Positions 1 through 7,151 of a DNA stretch of 40,947 nucleotides are shown here, in pieces. The notes beneath the pieces are model-generated. The model saw only the letters and a list, made by a program, of their open reading frames with translations. It was not told the origin of the DNA and made no database searches. The DNA comes from Desulfovirgula thermocuniculi DSM 16036. GTDB taxonomy: Bacteria; Bacillota; Desulfotomaculia; Desulfotomaculales; Desulfovirgulaceae. The stretch is taken from contig NZ_AUBR01000030.1 of assembly GCF_000429345.1 (NCBI RefSeq), forward strand, positions 1-40,947. The letters run 5' to 3'. Positions within the stretch are counted from its first letter, which is position 1, and each line of letters starts with the position of its first letter. Position numbers and translations under genes: made by a program.

Positions 1-1
1 G

Positions 2-424
2 CAGGGCATGGTTTCGAAGGATCCTGCCAAAGGGAAGGGTAACGCAAAAATCAACCGCGCGGTGCAGAACGACTGGCCGCTGGTGAAACTCCTCGGCCGC
101 CTGTCCTACAAGTGCCATCTGCGGGACAGGTACGCGAAGAGTGCCGACGAGCGCTACAGCACCCAGCGGTGCAGCCGTTGCGGGCACCGGCAGAAGCTCG
201 ACCCCTCGGTGCGGGTTTACTGCTGCCCTAAGTGCGGGCTCATAGTGGGCCGTGACGAGAACTCTGTCGTGAACCTGCTCAACAAAATCCTTGCCGAGTT
301 GGCCCGGCCGCCGGGTAAGCCGGAAGGCTTCACCGCGCGTGCCGTGTACCGCCGCGCCCCTTGGGGAAGGTGGTATACGGAAACCTCCAGGGTACATAAC
401 ATGGCCCTGGCCTCCGGAGCCTAG
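2..424 (+). CDS. tnpB: TnpB-type RNA-guided nuclease, C-terminal part (IS200/IS605 family)
   Basis: This is the C-terminal end of an IS605-family TnpB (OrfB). The frame is open to the left edge, so the N-terminal RuvC segments lie outside the window. Numbering from the ATG at 8, a zinc ribbon is visible as Cys55-x2-Cys58 and Cys73-x2-Cys76, followed by the RuvC-III motif GRDEN with the expected catalytic Asp83. TnpB proteins use an RNA made from the element's 3' end to cut DNA matching the sequence next to the insertion. The tail after the catalytic motif is long (about 50 residues) and its DNA holds short inverted repeats, so part of it may also be guide-RNA scaffold. The element right end follows 7 nt after the stop. 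Family assignment is firm; activity cannot be judged from a fragment. Confidence 0.85.
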   Translation, partial: QGMVSKDPAKGKGNAKINRAVQNDWPLVKLLGRLSYKCHLRDRYAKSADERYSTQRCSRCGHRQKLDPSVRVYCCPKCGLIVGRDENSVVNLLNKILAELARPPGKPEGFTARAVYRRAPWGRWYTETSRVHNMALASGA

Positions 425-430
425 CCGCTC

Positions 431-467
431 CCGGATGCCCCCCAATTTGTTGGGGGGAGGAGGTCAC
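431..467 (+). mobile_element. IS605-type right end with terminal hairpin
   Basis: A stem of CCCCCCAA pairing with TTGGGGGG (438-457) is followed by a short tail ending in GTCAC at 467. The same 37-nt unit, with three mismatches by my alignment, occurs on the minus strand at 40480-40516 behind the other tnpB. In this family the right end forms the 3' end of the omega RNA, and the chromosomal bases next to it (from 468, AGGTAAACGTTCC...) act as guide. Those bases run into the promoter of the next gene. Confidence 0.75.
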
Positions 468-484
468 AGGTAAACGTTCCCCCT

Positions 485-514
485 TTGACACGCCCCCCTT
501 TGCCGGTGTAAATT
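485..514 (+). promoter_or_regulatory. sigma-A-type promoter of the PP-loop gene
   Basis: TTGACA at 485-490 and TAAATT at 509-514 are separated by 18 nt, just upstream of the gene starting at 540. The -10 lies in a small palindrome, GTAAATTTAC. The promoter begins only 18 nt after the IS right end, so it is chromosomal rather than carried by the element. Confidence 0.55.
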
Positions 515-539
515 TACGCTGGTAAGGGGGGAACACTGC

Positions 540-1268
540 TTGGACAGGAAATTCCAGCGCTACATCATTTCGCAGGTGAAGCGGGCCGTAGTGGACTACG
601 GGATGATTGCCGAAGGCGACCGGGTGGCGGTGGGTCTTTCCGGGGGTAAGGACAGCGGCGTCCTGCTGCACGCCTTAAATATTGTACGGCGCGTCTCGCC
701 CGTGAAGTTTTCCTTGCACGGGGTTTTCGTTGACCCCGGGTGGGAGATGGAGGTAAACGTGCTGCGGGAGTTTTGCGAGAAGGAAGGGGTTCCCTTCTAC
801 TACAAGCCCACGAATATTGCCCAGGTGGTTTTTGACATCCGCCAGGAGAAAAACCCCTGTGCCCTCTGCGCCAATTTGCGGCGGGGAGCATTAAATACCA
901 CCGCCCGCGAGCTGGGCTGCAATAAGGTGGCCCTAGGCCACCACCTGGACGATGCCATAGAGACTTTTTTCATGAGCCTCTTCTACAACGGCCAGTTTCG
1001 CACCTTTTCGCCCATTACTTACTTAAGCCGCAGCGGCCTGACCATGATCCGCCCCTTGATTTACCTCACCCAGGAGCAGGTAAAGGAGATGGCCCGGCAG
1101 AAAAAAATACCGGTGCTGGATAACCCCTGCCCGGTAAGCGGCAAGACCGTGCGGCAGGAAATGAAGGAGTTCGTGCAAGAGCTCGTGGCCAGGTATCCCG
1201 AACTGCACTTACGCTTTCTAAACGCCTTCAAAACTGCCGACCTGCGCAATCTATGGCCGGTGGTGTAA
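540..1268 (+). CDS. TtcA/TilS-family PP-loop tRNA-modifying ATPase
   Basis: A 242-residue N-type ATP pyrophosphatase. The PP-loop SGGKDS is at residues 34-39. A Cys107-x2-Cys110 pair (NPCALCANLRR) and Cys197 in DNPCPVSG match the layout of TtcA-type enzymes, where three cysteines hold an Fe-S cluster and sulfur is added to a tRNA base (2-thiocytidine in E. coli TtcA). By family knowledge it acts in the cytoplasm on tRNA, activating the base by adenylation. The start is TTG at 540 with a TAAGGGGGG ribosome site at 522-530. The gene has its own promoter and converges on the thioesterase gene, overlapping it by 18 nt. Which tRNA base it modifies cannot be read from the sequence; lysidine synthetase is less likely given the cysteines. 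Confidence 0.8.
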   Translation: MDRKFQRYIISQVKRAVVDYGMIAEGDRVAVGLSGGKDSGVLLHALNIVRRVSPVKFSLHGVFVDPGWEMEVNVLREFCEKEGVPFYYKPTNIAQVVFDIRQEKNPCALCANLRRGALNTTARELGCNKVALGHHLDDAIETFFMSLFYNGQFRTFSPITYLSRSGLTMIRPLIYLTQEQVKEMARQKKIPVLDNPCPVSGKTVRQEMKEFVQELVARYPELHLRFLNAFKTADLRNLWPVV

Positions 1269-1694
1269 TTGAAGCGCGCGGGCAGCTTTGGCTTCTGCCT
1301 TAGCGTTGAATTTTGCAGTGTTAATTATGAACCTCTCGTGGGTACCTTCAGAGATAACGTCAATTCCATCATCGGCAACTATGGAAAAAGTAAGCTTTCT
1401 TCCCTCTACTTTCTCTAGCCTTAATTTGACTGTAACCGTTAATCCCGGTGGGGTCGCAGCTTTATGGCTCAGCTTAACATCTATTCCTACTGTCTGTTCG
1501 TTAGGCCAATCAATATACGGGTTAATTGCTTTTATGCAAGCCCATTCGATCAGCCCTACCATAAATCCTGTCGCCAGAACTCTGGGCATCACTTGAAACT
1601 CCGCTGACTCTGGGTATAAGTAAGGTACGGTCTTATTTTCTGGGATTTTAAACTTGAATTCGTAAGTTAATCCAGGCTGGAGGGAACCGTTCAT
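1251..1694 (-). CDS. FlK-like hotdog acyl-CoA thioesterase
   Basis: A 147-residue single hotdog-fold protein resembling the fluoroacetyl-CoA thioesterase FlK and the related predicted thioesterases of COG5496. The segment RVLATGFMVGLIEWACIKAI places Thr42 and Glu50 where FlK has its catalytic Thr42 and Glu50, and His77 in KLSHKA corresponds to FlK His76. It should hydrolyse a short acyl-CoA; fluoroacetyl-CoA itself is not implied. A GGAGGT site (plus coordinates 1706-1711) precedes the ATG. It is divergent from a LysR regulator, the standard arrangement for a regulated target, and near an ADP-forming acyl-CoA synthetase that could form or use the same thioester. Base composition is visibly more AT-rich than the neighbours, suggesting separate acquisition together with the regulator. 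Confidence 0.75.
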   Translation of the reverse strand: MNGSLQPGLTYEFKFKIPENKTVPYLYPESAEFQVMPRVLATGFMVGLIEWACIKAINPYIDWPNEQTVGIDVKLSHKAATPPGLTVTVKLRLEKVEGRKLTFSIVADDGIDVISEGTHERFIINTAKFNAKAEAKAARALQLHHRP

Positions 1695-1736
1695 GAGAAA
1701 GTTAAACCTCCTTTGTTTTTTATAATGCCCTACCCT

Positions 1737-1776
1737 ATTTTAATCCTGGAGCACTTATTTGACAAATTTATTGTCA
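1737..1776. promoter_or_regulatory. Divergent promoter region with LysR-type palindrome
   Basis: TGACAA-ATTTA-TTGTCA at 1760-1776 is a perfect 6-bp inverted repeat. On the minus strand its distal half reads TTGTCA and lies 17 nt from TAAAAT (1742-1737), a good promoter for the thioesterase. On the plus strand TTGACA (1759-1764) overlaps the same repeat, with only a weak -10 (TATTCA, 1780-1785). A LysR protein bound here would cover the -35 of both genes. The pairing with the adjacent regulator is inference. Confidence 0.55.
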
Positions 1777-1809
1777 TAATATTCAAATTTTTCAGAGGGG
1801 TAGTCTGAT

Positions 1810-2700
1810 ATGGAATGGAGACATATTCTTGCTTTTTACCATGTGGCCAAATTGGGTAGCTTTACAAAAGCCGCAGAAGTCCTTTTTAAAACCCAATCGG
1901 CTCTTACACAGCAGATTAAGGCTTTGGAAGATGAACTCGGCTTTCCATTATTGGAAAGGATAGGTAAGAAGAAACTGAAACTTACTCAGGCTGGCGAAAA
2001 GTTTTTTGTTTTCGCCGAAGAAGTGATTAACAAATATAACGCGGTAATGGATGAGATAGCCGAACTTAAAAATTTACCCAAAGGGAGATTGAGAATGGCA
2101 GCCCCGTTCACCACCCTTTACCACTTATTCCCAAATGCAATAAAGCAATATACCCAGCTTTTTCCATGGGTTGAGCTAACCGTACTCGACCGCCCGCAGC
2201 AAAAGGTCATCGAGCTTGTTAAAAACGGTGAGGTTGATCTCGGTGTAGCCATTGAGTCCCTCGTGCCAAAGGAACTAACAACAATTCGCTGGAGAAAAGT
2301 TGAAACGGTTCTTATGGTACCTCCAGGTCATCCCCTGACCGAAACAAAGGAAATCACCGTTAAGGAGATAGCTAAATACCCACTCATACTTCCTCCGAAA
2401 ACTATTGAGTATTCAAATCGCATAAAATTGGAAAAACTCTTTCAGGAAGTAGGAGCCACTTACCGGATAATCATGGAATCATCTAATGTCGAATTAACTT
2501 CCCTTTACGTGGAAATGGGGCTCGGCATATCATTTGCTACAATTGTGAGGAAGCTACCAGAGCTGAGAAACAGAAAGCTGGTCTTTCTGCCGTTAAAAAA
2601 CATTTTTAAGCCTGACTACATAGCCGTGGTGGTGCGCAAAGACAAGACTCTTGTGTCCTTTGAAAAGGCTTTTCTGAGTATTTTATTAAACCAGGACTAG
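1810..2700 (+). CDS. LysR-family transcriptional regulator
   Basis: A 296-residue LysR-type regulator. Residues 1-60 are the winged helix-turn-helix (RHILAFYHVAKLGSFTKAAE, then SALTQQIKALEDELG), and about 90-290 form the periplasmic-binding-like effector domain. The ATG at 1810 has an AGAGGGG site at 1794-1800. It is divergent from the FlK-like thioesterase across a 115-bp spacer with a palindromic operator, so it most likely controls that gene and itself. The effector is unknown; a small carboxylate or acyl-CoA would fit the neighbourhood. The gene is AT-rich and uses many A/T-ending codons compared with the flanking GC-rich genes, a sign of transfer. Confidence 0.9.
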   Translation: MEWRHILAFYHVAKLGSFTKAAEVLFKTQSALTQQIKALEDELGFPLLERIGKKKLKLTQAGEKFFVFAEEVINKYNAVMDEIAELKNLPKGRLRMAAPFTTLYHLFPNAIKQYTQLFPWVELTVLDRPQQKVIELVKNGEVDLGVAIESLVPKELTTIRWRKVETVLMVPPGHPLTETKEITVKEIAKYPLILPPKTIEYSNRIKLEKLFQEVGATYRIIMESSNVELTSLYVEMGLGISFATIVRKLPELRNRKLVFLPLKNIFKPDYIAVVVRKDKTLVSFEKAFLSILLNQD

Positions 2701-3017
2701 GTATCCTGTATGCCATCCTTTTGTTTATCGAATTTTTCGATAAGTAATGACTTGATCAATCAGGTTACCATATGGAAAACCTGTAATATAACTCGGTGGC
2801 GACCGTGCAGTAAACTTTTTGGCGCATGTATACTTTCCCCTTTTTTAAGGAATAAATTTTAAGACTAGATGCTCAACTTGGAAACTTGAGCAACCGGGTT
2901 TATTTTTCATGCTTTTTTAAACATTAATATTTTGGGTTTTCGCTTTTGTTTTTAGTTTGGCCGCACTATAATGTAGCTAGAGGATTTGTTCGCCAGTTGC
3001 AAAGAAGAGGTGAGAAT
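2701..3017. other. AT-rich intergenic region with hairpins and a promoter -10
   Basis: No convincing gene is present. Near the left end TTATCGAA-TTT-TTCGATAA (2725-2743) forms an 8-bp hairpin that may end the lysR transcript, although a U-run is lacking. GCTCAA...TTGAGC (2871-2891) is a second, weaker inverted repeat. TATAAT at 2967-2972, with a poor TTGTTT -35 at 15-nt spacing, is a likely start point for the synthetase mRNA and argues against translation starting upstream of it. A GAGGTG ribosome site sits at 3007-3012. Confidence 0.5.
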
Positions 3018-5120
3018 GTGGGGTACCTGCACAATTTTTTTAGCCCCGGGACCGTAGCAGTGATCGGTGCCTCGAAAACGCCGGGCAAGGTGGGGCATTC
3101 CATCGTTAAAAACCTGCTCGATGCCGGTTACCCGGGTCGTATTTACCCTGTGAACCCCCGCGAGAAAGAAATCGAGGGGCTGAAAGCATACCCTTCGGTC
3201 CTGGAGATTCCCGGAGAAGTAGAGATGGCCGTAATTGCCGTGCCTGCAGCCGGGGTGCTGGACGTCGCCGCGGAGTGCGGGCAGAAGGGCGTGCGGAATC
3301 TGGTGGTGGTCACGGCGGGTTTCAAAGAGGTGGGCAAGGAAGGCCTCGACTTGGAAAAGCGCCTGGTGGGCATCTGCCGGCAGTACGGGATGCGCATGCT
3401 CGGCCCCAACTGCGTGGGCATGATGGATACCCATACCCCCATAAACGCCTCCTTTGCCAGGAGCTTTCCCCTTAAGGGAGATATAGCCTTTTTGTCGCAA
3501 AGCGGGGCCACCCTCATTGCCATCCTGGACTGGAGCCTTTCCGTGGGCCTGGGCTTCAGCAAGATGGTCAGCCTGGGCAACAAGGCCGACCTCTCGGAAA
3601 TCGACTTCATTGCCGAGGCGGCCGAGGACCCCTACACGAAGGTTATTGCCTGCTACCTGGAGGACGTGGCCGACGGCCCGCGCTTCCTGGAGGTGGTCCG
3701 GGAGGCCACCAGGAAGAAGCCGGTCATCATTCTCAAATCCGGTACCAGCCAGGCGGGCGCCCAGGCGGCTTCGTCCCATACCGGCGCCCTGGCGGGCAGC
3801 GACCTGGCCTATGACATCGCCTTCCGGCAGTGCGGCGTGATCCGGGCCCGCACCATGAACGAGCTGTTCGAGTTAGCCATTGCCTTTGCGCGGTGCCCCC
3901 TGCCGGCAGGGGAAAGGGTGGCCATCGTTACCAACTCCGGCGGTCCCGGCATTGTGGCCACGGACAGCGTGGAAAACAGGAAGCTGGCCATGGCCCGCTT
4001 TGCCAGAGAAACCATCGAGGAACTGCGTGCCGGGCTTCCTCCCGAGGCGGCCCTCTACAACCCCGTCGACGTGCTGGGTGACGCCAAGGCCGACCGCTAC
4101 CGCTTTGCCCTGGAAAAGGTACTCCGCGACCCCAACGTGGACAGCGTGATGGTCCTCATGTGCCCTACGGCGGTAGCGGACCCCGTGGAAACCACCAGGG
4201 CCATTATCGAACTGCGGGAGAAATACCCCCAAAAGCCCCTCCTGGGAGTCTACCTCGGGGGCCGCTCCATGGCCGAGGGAGTGAGACTGATGGCCGAGGC
4301 AGGCATACCCTGCTTTACCTTTCCCGAGCCGGCGGTGGCGGCCATTGAGGGCCTGGTCAGGTACGTAAAGTACCGCCGCCTCCCGGGGGGCAAAGGCGAG
4401 CTGGCCTATGAAGACGTGGACAGAAAGGCCGTGAAGGCCGTCTTCTACGACGTGCTGCGGGACAACCGCCTCGTCCTTTTGGGCAGCGAGGCGGCGGCGG
4501 TGGCCCACGCCTACGGCATCCCGGCGGCGGAAATTGCCCTCACCACCACCCCCGAAGAGGCCGTGGAAGAGGCGGAAAAGATGGGCTACCCGGTGGTGCT
4601 GAAGGTAGCCTCGCCCAAGATCCTGCACAAGACCGACGTGGGCGGGGTAAAGGTGGGCCTGGACTCTCCGGAGGCCGTGCGCCGCGGCTTCATCGAGATC
4701 ATGGAAAACGTCAACCGCCTGATGCCCCAGGCCGTCGTCTACGGCGTGGAAGTGCAGAAAATGATGCCCAAAGGCATCGAGCTGATCATCGGCATGACCA
4801 GGGACGTGCAGTTTGGCCCCATGATTGCCTGCGGGCTGGGCGGCATTTACGTGAACCTGCTCAAGGACGTGGCTTTCCGCCTGGCCCACGGCCTCACGCG
4901 GGAGGAAATAGAGGCCATGCTGGCCGAAACCAAAGCTTACATGCTTTTAAAGGGCTACCGCGGCGAGAAGCCGGCGGACATACCGGCCCTCATTGAGGCC
5001 ATCGGGCGCACGGCACGCTTGGTGCTCGACTTCCCGGAGATTACCGAGATGGATATCAACCCCGTTTTCGCCTACCCCAAAGGGATAACGGCCCTGGACG
5101 TCAAAATTACCATTTCGTGA
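3018..5120 (+). CDS. ADP-forming acyl-CoA synthetase (acetate:CoA ligase type), single chain
   Basis: A 700-residue NDP-forming acyl-CoA synthetase with alpha and beta parts fused. In order: a CoA-binding Rossmann domain (FFSPGTVAVIGASKTPGKVG), succinyl-CoA-ligase-like domains with the phosphohistidine motif SSHTGALAG (His254), and a C-terminal ATP-grasp domain (about 490-700, with VLKVASPKILHKTDVGGVKVG). The family interconverts acyl-CoA + ADP + Pi and acid + CoA + ATP, conserving energy at the end of fermentation or activating acids. The GTG at 3018 is chosen because it has a GAGGTG site 5 nt upstream and family members begin close to the FFSP motif; a TTG at 2946 lies before the probable -10. 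It is followed 15 nt later by the BioD/DRTGG gene. The acyl substrate cannot be told from sequence. Confidence 0.88.
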   Translation: MGYLHNFFSPGTVAVIGASKTPGKVGHSIVKNLLDAGYPGRIYPVNPREKEIEGLKAYPSVLEIPGEVEMAVIAVPAAGVLDVAAECGQKGVRNLVVVTAGFKEVGKEGLDLEKRLVGICRQYGMRMLGPNCVGMMDTHTPINASFARSFPLKGDIAFLSQSGATLIAILDWSLSVGLGFSKMVSLGNKADLSEIDFIAEAAEDPYTKVIACYLEDVADGPRFLEVVREATRKKPVIILKSGTSQAGAQAASSHTGALAGSDLAYDIAFRQCGVIRARTMNELFELAIAFARCPLPAGERVAIVTNSGGPGIVATDSVENRKLAMARFARETIEELRAGLPPEAALYNPVDVLGDAKADRYRFALEKVLRDPNVDSVMVLMCPTAVADPVETTRAIIELREKYPQKPLLGVYLGGRSMAEGVRLMAEAGIPCFTFPEPAVAAIEGLVRYVKYRRLPGGKGELAYEDVDRKAVKAVFYDVLRDNRLVLLGSEAAAVAHAYGIPAAEIALTTTPEEAVEEAEKMGYPVVLKVASPKILHKTDVGGVKVGLDSPEAVRRGFIEIMENVNRLMPQAVVYGVEVQKMMPKGIELIIGMTRDVQFGPMIACGLGGIYVNLLKDVAFRLAHGLTREEIEAMLAETKAYMLLKGYRGEKPADIPALIEAIGRTARLVLDFPEITEMDINPVFAYPKGITALDVKITIS

Positions 5121-5135
5121 GGTGTTTTAAAGGCC

Positions 5136-6185
5136 ATGAAAAGCTTGTACATTATGGGCACGCCGGCCAGCGGCAAGACGGCCCTGGCCCTGGGCCTGGC
5201 CCAGAAGCTGCAAAAGGAAGGTTACCGCGTCTCCTACTTTAAGCCCATCGGCAGCCCCTCGCGGCGCGCGGATGGGGTGGACGATGATGCCGTGCTTATG
5301 AAGGAAGTTCTGCAGATGGACCTGCCTCTGGAAGTAATCACGCCGCGCCTCATCGGGCCTTCGTACCTCCTGGGCGACGGGTGCCGTGAGGCCCGCGAGA
5401 AGATCCGGGAGGCCTACGCGCGCGTTTCCGCCGGCGCCGACGTGGTCCTCATCGGCGGAGCCGCCTACCCTTACGCCTATGCCGCCTGCGGCCTGGATGA
5501 CATTACCCTGGCCAGAGAGCTCGGCTCCCCGGCCCTGCTGGTGGTCAACGTGGAGAGCGACACCGGCTTTGACCGCACCCTCTTTTTTAACCGCGCCATG
5601 GTGGCCGAGGGCGTAAAACTCCTGGGTAATGTCTTTAACAACATCCCGCGCCCCCTCCTGGCCAAAACGGAGGGCATCTACCGCCCCATCCTGGAGGAAA
5701 AGGGCTACCGCGTGTTGGGCATTATTCCGCGCCGCCCGGAGATTGCCTCTCCCACCGTGGAGGAGTTTTACGAGGTGCTGGGCGGCGAGGTCCTGGCCGG
5801 GGCGCAGAATATGGGGCGGCTGGTGGAAGACGTGATGGTGGGGGCCATGACGGCGGAAAGCGCCCTTAACTACTTCCGCCGCTCGGCAGATAAGGCGGTA
5901 ATCCTGGGCGGCGACCGCGCCGACGTGGCCCTGGCGGCCCTGGAAACCAGCACCTCGGTGCTCATCCTCACCGGAGGCCTGTACCCGGACGTAAGGGTTC
6001 TGGCCAGGGCCCAGGAAAAGGGTGTGCCGGTTATCCTGGTGCACTACGACACGTACACCACCATTGAAAAGATCAGCCACCTCACCCGCCGTTTGAAGCC
6101 CGGCGATACCACGGGCATAAAAGTGGCCCTGGAAAACGTGGAAAAGTTCTGCCAGTGGCAGGAAATAATTGCCGCTCTCGCTTAA
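5136..6185 (+). CDS. BioD-like P-loop / DRTGG-domain protein (phosphotransacetylase N-terminal-like)
   Basis: A 349-residue protein with an N-terminal dethiobiotin-synthetase-like nucleotide-binding domain (P-loop GTPASGKTA, residues 8-16) and a C-terminal DRTGG domain from roughly residue 210 on. These two modules also form the N-terminal part of long Pta enzymes, but the catalytic phosphotransacetylase domain is absent. Free-standing versions often sit beside ADP-forming acyl-CoA synthetases, as here, where the gene starts 15 nt after the synthetase stop and shares its operon. A regulatory or accessory role in acetyl-CoA/acetate metabolism is an inference; no reaction should be assigned. 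An intrinsic terminator follows at once. Confidence 0.75.
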   Translation: MKSLYIMGTPASGKTALALGLAQKLQKEGYRVSYFKPIGSPSRRADGVDDDAVLMKEVLQMDLPLEVITPRLIGPSYLLGDGCREAREKIREAYARVSAGADVVLIGGAAYPYAYAACGLDDITLARELGSPALLVVNVESDTGFDRTLFFNRAMVAEGVKLLGNVFNNIPRPLLAKTEGIYRPILEEKGYRVLGIIPRRPEIASPTVEEFYEVLGGEVLAGAQNMGRLVEDVMVGAMTAESALNYFRRSADKAVILGGDRADVALAALETSTSVLILTGGLYPDVRVLARAQEKGVPVILVHYDTYTTIEKISHLTRRLKPGDTTGIKVALENVEKFCQWQEIIAALA

Positions 6186-6191
6186 GTAGAC

Positions 6192-6218
6192 GGCCGCCAA
6201 TCCCAGTGGCGGCCTTTT
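6192..6218 (+). terminator. Intrinsic terminator after the synthetase operon
   Basis: GGCCGCCA (6192-6199) pairs with TGGCGGCC (6207-6214) over a 7-nt loop and is followed by TTTT. It directly follows the DRTGG gene and ends 3 nt before the next promoter. Confidence 0.8.
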
Positions 6219-6220
6219 CC

Positions 6221-6250
6221 TTGACAACTGCCGCACCGCCCCTTTATAAT
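6221..6250 (+). promoter_or_regulatory. Strong sigma-A promoter of yceD-rpmF
   Basis: A consensus TTGACA (6221-6226) and a consensus TATAAT (6245-6250) with an 18-nt spacer. Transcription would start near 6257, about 23 nt ahead of the GTG at 6280. Confidence 0.85.
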
Positions 6251-6279
6251 TTGCTTGTTGAGTCAGGGGGGTGTTGGCC

Positions 6280-6804
6280 GTGCGCGTGGATGTTTCCGAG
6301 ATCCGGAAGAGTCCCGGCATGAAAGTGCACCTCGAGCTTTCCTCGCGCCTGCCACCTCTGGAGGTCGAGGGCCAGGCCGTGAAGTTTACCGGCCCGGCCC
6401 GTGCTTCCCTTGACGTGACCAATAACGGCAAAGCGCTGGTGGTGGAAGGGGAGGTGGAGGCCGGGCTGGAGGTCAGCTGCGCGCGCTGCCTGGAGACCTT
6501 TAATTTCCCCGTTAAGGTGGATTTTAGCGAGATCTATTACCCTGCGGGTGCCGAGGGCATTAGCCCCGAGGAGCGCGAAGAGTGGATTCCCTTCGTGGGC
6601 GAGGTGCTGGATCTCACGCCGGAAGTGGTGAAGAGCATCGTGCTGGCCCTGCCCATGCGCTTTATCTGCCGGGAAGAATGCCGCGGTCTCTGCCCCCGGT
6701 GCGGGAAAAACTTGAACCTCGGTGAGTGCCACTGCTCCAGGGAAGGCGTTGACCCGCGGCTCGCCGTGCTGGGGGATCTCTTAAAGGAAATGAAACCTCG
6801 CTGA
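6280..6804 (+). CDS. yceD: YceD/DUF177 family protein
   Basis: A 174-residue DUF177 protein. It carries the family's CARCLETF motif in the middle and a cysteine-rich tail (CREECRGLCPRCG...CHC) that probably binds zinc. YceD homologues are almost always encoded just before rpmF and have been linked to 23S rRNA accumulation and ribosome assembly; the exact role is not settled. The GTG at 6280 is preferred because an AGGGGGG site (6265-6271) lies 8 nt upstream and the product then begins MRVDVSEIRKSPG, as in relatives; an earlier GTG at 6271 overlaps that site. rpmF follows after 21 nt in the same transcript. Confidence 0.88.
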   Translation: MRVDVSEIRKSPGMKVHLELSSRLPPLEVEGQAVKFTGPARASLDVTNNGKALVVEGEVEAGLEVSCARCLETFNFPVKVDFSEIYYPAGAEGISPEEREEWIPFVGEVLDLTPEVVKSIVLALPMRFICREECRGLCPRCGKNLNLGECHCSREGVDPRLAVLGDLLKEMKPR

Positions 6805-6825
6805 CGGTAAAAGGGGGGAGTCACA

Positions 6826-7005
6826 GTGGGCGTACCAAAGAGGAGGGTTTCCAAGCGGCGGGCGAGGATGCGCCGGGCCAACTGGTTAAAGATAGACGCG
6901 CCGGTTCTGGTTAACTGCCCCCGCTGCCATGCTTTTACCCTGCCCCATCATGTCTGCCCCGAGTGCGGGTACTACAAGGCCAGGAAGGTAATAGAGGTAG
7001 AGTAG
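6826..7005 (+). CDS. rpmF: 50S ribosomal protein L32, zinc-binding form
   Basis: A 59-residue gene: GTG at 6826 and TAG at 7003-7005, with a GGGGGGAG site at 6813-6820. The product begins MGVPKRRVSKRRARMRRAN, the L32 signature, and holds two CxxC pairs (NCPRCH and VCPECG) spaced as in the zinc-ribbon form of L32. It is a structural protein of the large subunit near the peptidyl-transferase region. It lies between yceD and the fatty-acid operon, the usual bacterial order, but a terminator separates it from fapR. The zinc-containing version suggests no zinc-free paralogue is needed under normal conditions. Confidence 0.97.
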   Translation: MGVPKRRVSKRRARMRRANWLKIDAPVLVNCPRCHAFTLPHHVCPECGYYKARKVIEVE

Positions 7006-7021
7006 CGCTTTAAAACTCCTG

Positions 7022-7058
7022 TTCCGGCCTCGGAAAGCTGTGGCCGGAATGTTTTTTT
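7022..7058 (+). terminator. Intrinsic terminator after rpmF
   Basis: TTCCGGCC (7022-7029) pairs with GGCCGGAA (7042-7049), followed by TGTTTTTTT. It isolates yceD-rpmF from the FapR-controlled operon. Confidence 0.85.
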
Positions 7059-7072
7059 CTTTGAGCGGGTGG

Positions 7073-7123
7073 TTGCTTTAATTTGCCAGGGAGGCTATAC
7101 TTTATTTTAGTACCTGGTCATAA
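7073..7123 (+). promoter_or_regulatory. fapR operon promoter with FapR operator
   Basis: TTGCTT (7073-7078) and TATACT (7096-7101) are 17 nt apart. Directly downstream, TTAGTACCTGGTCATAA (7107-7123) matches the known FapR box of Bacillus (TTAGTACCTGGTACTAA-like inverted repeat), with the left half exact and the right half slightly degenerate. The box covers the transcription start, so FapR binding should block initiation. Malonyl-CoA or malonyl-ACP releases FapR in the characterised systems, giving autoregulated feed-forward control of the whole operon. Confidence 0.85.
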
Positions 7124-7151
7124 ATTTTCCCTCGCATTCCGGTGGTAGGCC

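Noticed and set aside
2946-3017. Earlier TTG start (2946) for the ADP-forming acyl-CoA synthetase
   Set aside because: A likely TATAAT at 2967-2972 lies inside the extension, no ribosome site precedes it, and the added residues do not resemble the family; GTG at 3018 has GAGGTG upstream.
3873-6431. Long minus-strand open frames across the synthetase and DRTGG genes
   Set aside because: His/Gly/Arg-rich products typical of antisense GC-rich frames; the plus-strand proteins are conserved.
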